From the NCBI RefSeq assembly GCF_046533115.1, contig NZ_JAJQRC010000049.1, forward strand, positions 1-20,551: DNA of 20,551 nt, read 5' to 3'. Below the pieces are notes generated by a model. That model made no database searches. It was not told where the DNA came from and was given only the letters and a program-made list of their open reading frames with translations. The number at the start of each line of letters is the position of its first letter. Position 1 is the stretch's first letter. The DNA comes from JAIRMO01 sp046533115 (GTDB lineage: Bacteria > Spirochaetota > Spirochaetia > Treponematales > Breznakiellaceae). A program made the translations under genes and the position numbers. Shown here piece after piece: positions 15,659-20,551 of the stretch.

Positions 15659-16668
15659 GCCATAGCCAGCTATCCTTCATCAGCGAAATCAAGGAAAAGA
15701 TCCGCCTTGCCCAGTATGAGGCGCTCAAAGCCGTCAATACACAGCTCATCCAGCTTTATTGGGAGATAGGCAGGGGTATTTCCGAAAAGCAGGGCGAAAG
15801 CTGGGGAAAATCCATCGTTCCGGTACTTTCCGGAGAGTTGCAGAAAGAATTCCCCGGAATCAGCGGCTTTTCGGAGCGTAATTTATGGCTTATGACCCAG
15901 TTTTACAATGAATACCATGATGTTGAATTTCTGCAACCACTGGTTGCAGAAATTAGCTGGGCAAAGCATATTGCCATTTTAAACAAATGCAAGGATAATC
16001 AGGAGCGGTGGTTTTATATTTTGATGACAAAAAAATTCGGCTGGTCAAAAAATGTCCTGATCCATCAAATAGAAAACAGGACCTATGAAAAATACCTTTT
16101 GGGACAGACAAATTTTGACGAAACCCTGCCGGATACCATCAAAAAACAGGCGGTTCTGGCGGTAAAAGATGAATACACCTTTGATTTTATGGACCTGGCG
16201 GATGAACATTCCGAGCGGCAGCTTGAATCGGCATTGGTGAACAATGTGCGGGCCTTCCTGCTTGAAATGGGGCCTCAGTTTACTTTTATCGGGAACCAAT
16301 TCAAATTACAGGTTGACGATAAAGAGTATTTCATAGACCTTCTGCTTTATCACCGGGAATTGCAATGCCTGGTGGCGGTTGAACTGAAAATCGGCGAGTT
16401 TCAGCCGGAATACAAGGGTAAGATGGAATTTTATCTTTCTCTTTTGAATGATAAAATAAAACTTTCACACGAAAATGACGCCATTGGCATTATCATTTGC
16501 AAAGAGAAAAACCGAACGATTGTTGAATATTCCCTGAAAACAAGCTTGATGCCCATAGGCGTGTCAACCTATGCTACGAGCGCGAAACTGCCCAAGGATT
16601 ATAAACATCTCCTCCCCGACAGTAAAACCATCAGCAAAAAAATCGACCGGCTTTTTGAAGAAACTTGA
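15649..16668 (+). CDS. DUF1016/YhcG-type PD-(D/E)XK nuclease-domain protein
   Basis: A 339-aa protein with the two-part YhcG layout. The helical N-terminal domain (about 1-170) contains LIQLYWEIGRGISEKQ and FSERNLWLMTQFY. The C-terminal PD-(D/E)XK core has Asp230 in YFIDLLLYHREL and Glu245-x-Lys247 in AVELKIGEF, the classic metal-dependent nuclease triad. A following segment, IGIIICKEKN, completes the fold. Members often lie near type I restriction loci or other accessory genes; here the gene stands alone. The ATG at 15649 has GGAG seven bases upstream and begins at the family's usual N-terminus. An in-frame TTG at 15607 would add 14 residues without a ribosome binding site. Its cellular substrate is not established. 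The isolated position and lower-GC sequence make recent acquisition plausible. Confidence 0.88.
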   Translation: MPLSHSQLSFISEIKEKIRLAQYEALKAVNTQLIQLYWEIGRGISEKQGESWGKSIVPVLSGELQKEFPGISGFSERNLWLMTQFYNEYHDVEFLQPLVAEISWAKHIAILNKCKDNQERWFYILMTKKFGWSKNVLIHQIENRTYEKYLLGQTNFDETLPDTIKKQAVLAVKDEYTFDFMDLADEHSERQLESALVNNVRAFLLEMGPQFTFIGNQFKLQVDDKEYFIDLLLYHRELQCLVAVELKIGEFQPEYKGKMEFYLSLLNDKIKLSHENDAIGIIICKEKNRTIVEYSLKTSLMPIGVSTYATSAKLPKDYKHLLPDSKTISKKIDRLFEET

Positions 16669-16723
16669 CAACGGTTATGACAAGAATGGCGCAGAGTGAC
16701 CATGTTGATGATGTATGGGAAAA

Positions 16724-16744
16724 CCAGCCGGATAAACCGGCTGG
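16724..16744 (-). terminator. Terminator of the mgl operon
   Basis: A perfect 8-bp GC-rich stem (CCAGCCGG and its complement) encloses five bases. On the minus strand it is followed by TTTTCCC. It lies between the convergent mglC and DUF1016 genes. The T tract is short, but stem and position fit a terminator for mglC. Confidence 0.6.
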
Positions 16745-16755
16745 AAGCATAAGTA

Positions 16756-16776
16756 TTAAAAAAGTATCTTTTTTAA
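16756..16776. other. AT-rich hairpin between convergent genes
   Basis: Arms TTAAAAAAG and CTTTTTTAA pair perfectly around TAT. The stem reads the same on both strands. It lies 20 bases after the mglC stop and may add to transcription termination together with the GC-rich hairpin next to it. Confidence 0.4.
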
Positions 16777-16796
16777 AACACCTCCGGTCCGCTGGG

Positions 16797-17837
16797 CTAA
16801 CGTTTTTTGAGGTATTTCCGTATATCCAGGGCAACCGCCGCGACGATGATCGCGCCTTTTACAATCTGCTGCCAGTAGGGGGACATATTGATAAAGGTAA
16901 GGCCGTAGTTTATCACGCTGAATATCAGCACCCCAATGACGATCCCCGGCACGGTACCGACCCCGCCGAGGTTAGAAACCCCGCCGACTACGCAGGCGGC
17001 GATGGCGTCAAGCTCGTAGCCGTTCCCGTAGTTGTTCGTGGCCCCCCCGGTACGGGCGGCTTCCAGGGCGCCCCCCAGGCCGTAGAGTATTCCCGCGATG
17101 GTGTAAACAATGACCAGGGTCCGTCCCACATTAACCCCGGATACCCGGGCCGCTTCGGCATTACCGCCGATGGCGTAGATATTTTTTCCATAGGTGGTCT
17201 TGTTAAAAAGTATATAGGTGATCACCGTGATCACCGCCGCGATGATCACAATGTAGGGTATGGAATAGACCCCGTCAAAACCGATATACCCGGTACCCAG
17301 GGCGGCAAAGCGCCGGTCCAGGCCCCCGATGGGCTGAGCGCCGTAGGGGGGTCGGTCAAAGTAGAGGGAAGTAGCCCCGTAAACCGCAACCATGGTACCC
17401 AGGGTACCAATAAAAGCGGGTACTTGCAGTTTGGAAATAAAAATACCGTTGAGAAACCCAAACAGTCCGCAGGCCGCCATGGCGATAAGGATGGGCACGA
17501 TGAGGGGCAGGATCGGCAAATCCGGGTACATACGCCGGGCATAGTCCGCGGTTTGCAGGAGGGACGCCGAAAGTACCGCCGCAAGCCCCACCATACGGCC
17601 CGCCGCAAGATCAACGCCGCCGGTAATAAGGATAGCCCCCATGCCCATGGCAAAGATGATCCGGGTCGCCGACATGGACAAAATGTTCCTGAAGTTATTG
17701 AGCGAAAGGAACGACGGTTCCCGAATCGCTATCATTAAAACAAGCACTACAAACACAATATAAATGGCATACTGCAGCGCAAAGTCCTTTATCGGTTGTT
17801 TTGCGGTGAGCGTCTTTCCGGCTTCTTTATCAGCCAT
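16797..17837 (-). CDS. mglC: Galactose/glucose ABC transporter permease MglC
   Basis: A 346-aa inner-membrane permease of the ribose/galactose ABC family. It has about eight to ten hydrophobic segments, beginning with FALQYAIYIVFVVLVLMIAI. The conserved family stretches are ILITGGVDLAAGRMVGLAAV, the contact loop for the ATPase ALRTxG-like GNAEAARVSGVNV, and a GGVSNLGGVGTVPG motif in the last third. It moves the sugar delivered by MglB using ATP hydrolysis by MglA. The ATG has AGGAGG five bases upstream, overlapping the mglA stop codon, so the two genes are translationally linked with ten bases between them. It is the last gene of the operon and is followed by a hairpin terminator. Confidence 0.92.
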   Translation of the reverse strand: MADKEAGKTLTAKQPIKDFALQYAIYIVFVVLVLMIAIREPSFLSLNNFRNILSMSATRIIFAMGMGAILITGGVDLAAGRMVGLAAVLSASLLQTADYARRMYPDLPILPLIVPILIAMAACGLFGFLNGIFISKLQVPAFIGTLGTMVAVYGATSLYFDRPPYGAQPIGGLDRRFAALGTGYIGFDGVYSIPYIVIIAAVITVITYILFNKTTYGKNIYAIGGNAEAARVSGVNVGRTLVIVYTIAGILYGLGGALEAARTGGATNNYGNGYELDAIAACVVGGVSNLGGVGTVPGIVIGVLIFSVINYGLTFINMSPYWQQIVKGAIIVAAVALDIRKYLKKR

Positions 17838-17847
17838 GGTGTTCCTC

Positions 17848-19362
17848 CTACATGTATTTCGCCGCGAGGCGCATTATCTCTTCCTGGGTAGCGGTTTTAC
17901 CGTCCAGAAAACCGGTTACTTTCCCCTCGCACATGACCATGATCCGGTCGGAAAGCCCCAAAAGCTCCGGCATTTCCGAGGAGATCATGATGATGCTCTT
18001 ACCCTGTTTAGCCAGATCAATGATGATACTGTAAATTTCATACTTTGCCCCCACGTCGATACCCCTGGTAGGCTCATCCAGGATCATGATCTCCGGTTCC
18101 GTCATAAGCCAGCGGGCGACCAGCACCTTCTGCTGGTTCCCACCGGAAAGGTCGCGGATATAGGTCTTTTTACTGGGGGTTTTCACGTTCAGGGCCTTTA
18201 TCATCCGGTCCACGTCCTCTTCGCCCTTTTTCTCGCTGATAAGGCCCCCGGGACCAACATACTGACGGAGGTTTGCCAGGATCATGTTGTCCTTAACGGA
18301 ACGCATCGGAATGATCCCCGAAGTCCGGCGTTCTTCCGTTACCAGGGCAAGCTTTTTGGCCTTAGCCTGGGAGGGGTTTTTCACCACCACTTCTTTACCG
18401 TTGATGAAGATCTGCCCCATCAGCACCGGCCGCAATCCGAAAATCGATTCCACCAGTTCCGTCCGCTGGGCCCCTACGAGGCCCCCTATACCCAGGATCT
18501 CCCCCCGACCCAGGGTAAAACTCACGTTGGTAAAGGAGCGGCTCTGGGCGGAGGTAAGGGACTTCACTTCCATGACGGTTTCACCCACCCTATTGTCCTT
18601 GGGGGGAAAACGGTGGGTCAGATCCCGGCCGACCATGTATTTGATGATCTGTTCGGTGGTCAAGTCTTGGGAGTTATAGGTCCCCACATGCTTACCGTCC
18701 CGCATGATGGTAACCTCATCGGATATGGCAAGAATCTCCTCGATTTTGTGAGAAATATATATAATGGCTACCCCCTCACCGCGGAGGCGCCTGATAATTT
18801 CAAATAACTGGGTGACCTCGTGTTCGGTAAGAGAGGAGGTCGGTTCATCCATAATGATTACCTTGGCCTTGTTGGATACGGCCTTGGCAATCTCCAGGGA
18901 CTGAATCTTTGAGGCCGAAAGGGAACGGACCCACACTTTCGGGTCAATATCCAGGTTAAGGGTCTTAAAAAGCTCCACCGTATCATGGTACATCTTTTTA
19001 TGATCTACCAATTTAAAGGGGCCCACACCATAGGTCGGATACCGGCCAAGCCAGAGGTTTTCCATGGCAGGCCGCAGGGGAATGGGTAAAAGTTCCTGAT
19101 GGATCATGGAGATCCCCGCATCCAGGGCCTGACGGGGGTTATCAAAACGAACGGAGTTTCCGTCCAGAAGGATCTCCCCGAAATCGGGATCGTAGATGCC
19201 GAAAAGGCACTTCATCAAAGTGGATTTACCCGCCCCGTTTTCTCCCATAAGGGCATGAACGGAACCGGGTTTGACCTTGAAGGATACCTTATCCAGGGCG
19301 TGAACCCCGGGAAAGGATTTATCCAGATCCTTTACCTCAAGTATGTAATTACCATTAGACAT
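17848..19362 (-). CDS. mglA: Galactose/glucose ABC transporter ATPase MglA (two nucleotide-binding domains)
   Basis: A 504-aa protein with two fused ABC ATPase domains, the arrangement of sugar importers MglA, RbsA and XylG. Domain 1 has Walker A GENGAGKST with Lys46, signature LSASKIQ and Walker B VIIMDEPTSSL. Domain 2 has a degenerate Walker A region (GLVGAQRTEL, without the GK[S/T] core), a good signature LSGGNQQKVLVARW and Walker B IMILDEPTRGIDVG. Asymmetric sites like this are normal in the family. It sits on the inside of the membrane and powers MglC. A long in-frame upstream extension reaches 19503. I chose the ATG at 19362 because GGCGG lies five bases before it and the ATPase fold begins at once. 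About 200 bases with two hairpins separate it from mglB. Confidence 0.93.
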   Translation of the reverse strand: MSNGNYILEVKDLDKSFPGVHALDKVSFKVKPGSVHALMGENGAGKSTLMKCLFGIYDPDFGEILLDGNSVRFDNPRQALDAGISMIHQELLPIPLRPAMENLWLGRYPTYGVGPFKLVDHKKMYHDTVELFKTLNLDIDPKVWVRSLSASKIQSLEIAKAVSNKAKVIIMDEPTSSLTEHEVTQLFEIIRRLRGEGVAIIYISHKIEEILAISDEVTIMRDGKHVGTYNSQDLTTEQIIKYMVGRDLTHRFPPKDNRVGETVMEVKSLTSAQSRSFTNVSFTLGRGEILGIGGLVGAQRTELVESIFGLRPVLMGQIFINGKEVVVKNPSQAKAKKLALVTEERRTSGIIPMRSVKDNMILANLRQYVGPGGLISEKKGEEDVDRMIKALNVKTPSKKTYIRDLSGGNQQKVLVARWLMTEPEIMILDEPTRGIDVGAKYEIYSIIIDLAKQGKSIIMISSEMPELLGLSDRIMVMCEGKVTGFLDGKTATQEEIMRLAAKYM

Positions 19363-19489
19363 AAATCCGCCTTTAAAACGGCAACCGCCCGTAAAACAGC
19401 GGATACCACCATAAAAAGGGTAAACTAAGCCCGCGGTTACAACACAAACCCCCAAAGAATTAGGGGTATGCGGTTTTCTCCCCGGGCAC

Positions 19490-19526
19490 GGGGAACCGTT
19501 CAAACAGAAGTTTCGAACGGTTCCCC
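19490..19526 (-). other. Strong stem-loop between mglB and mglA
   Basis: A perfect 12-bp stem (arm GGGGAACCGTTC) continues through a bulged C into four more pairs (AAAC/GTTT) closed by an AGAA loop. On the minus strand it follows the mglB stop by about 35 bases. It has no T tract. By position it probably stabilises mglB mRNA or partly ends transcription, so that the binding protein is made in excess over the ATPase and permease, as is common in such operons. Confidence 0.6.
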
Positions 19527-19530
19527 TGGT

Positions 19531-19554
19531 AAATAAAAGTAATACCTTTTATTT
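19531..19554 (-). other. AT-rich stem-loop right after the mglB stop
   Basis: Perfect 9-base arms AAATAAAAG and CTTTTATTT surround six bases. It begins seven bases after the mglB stop on the minus strand and sits four bases from the larger stem-loop. The two tandem hairpins together form the start of the mglB-mglA intergenic region. Confidence 0.45.
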
Positions 19555-19561
19555 GCGGAGT

Positions 19562-20551
<990 letters not shown>

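Noticed and set aside
19363..19503. Longer start for MglA at 19503
   Set aside because: The 47 added residues include a strong hairpin sequence and no ATPase features; the ATG at 19362 has a ribosome binding site.

Overview
The window looks like one contig of an anaerobic, free-living or gut-associated bacterium. A termite-gut Treponema-like spirochaete is my best guess. The reasons are moderate GC, a glucose/galactose-type mglBAC operon, a PerR-rubrerythrin oxygen-defence pair and a very large acyl-CoA dehydratase activase. The lineage is an inference from gene content and cannot be proven without searches. Both ends of the window carry long G or C homopolymers (19-55 and 20487-20518) that look like assembly or read-end artefacts, so sequence outside them should not be trusted.

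Left part, + strand (about 240-4777). A strong promoter with small palindromes drives a family 2 glycoside hydrolase. Nine bases later comes a regulator that joins an ArsR-type winged helix to a large C-terminal domain, probably a local sugar sensor. A short RecQ-type helicase follows as a separate unit.

Middle part, - strand (13940 down to 4786). Six genes run head to tail with short gaps or overlaps: a 1515-aa double-activase protein of the 2-hydroxyacyl-CoA dehydratase activator family, a patatin-like lipase, serine O-acetyltransferase, a GT4 glycosyltransferase, a HAD phosphatase whose start overlaps the glycosyltransferase stop, and a small membrane protein. The first five are probably one transcription unit. 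The 314-base gap upstream holds two related palindromic repeats and the terminator of the next unit.

Oxygen-defence unit, - strand (15344 down to 14164). perR and a rubrerythrin with an N-terminal rubredoxin domain are transcribed from one consensus promoter. A perfect palindrome fills the promoter spacer, and the -10 box lies only six bases from the perR ATG, so the mRNA is probably leaderless. A strong stem-loop terminator closes the unit.

Right part. A solitary DUF1016/YhcG-type PD-(D/E)XK nuclease gene is on the + strand, preceded by a 29-codon ORF with a strong ribosome binding site. It converges on mglC, and a hairpin lies between them. The mgl operon (mglB, mglA, mglC, all - strand) fills the rest. 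Two tandem stem-loops sit between mglB and mglA. The mglB N-terminus is lost in the terminal C tract. No tRNA, rRNA, CRISPR array or transposase was seen.
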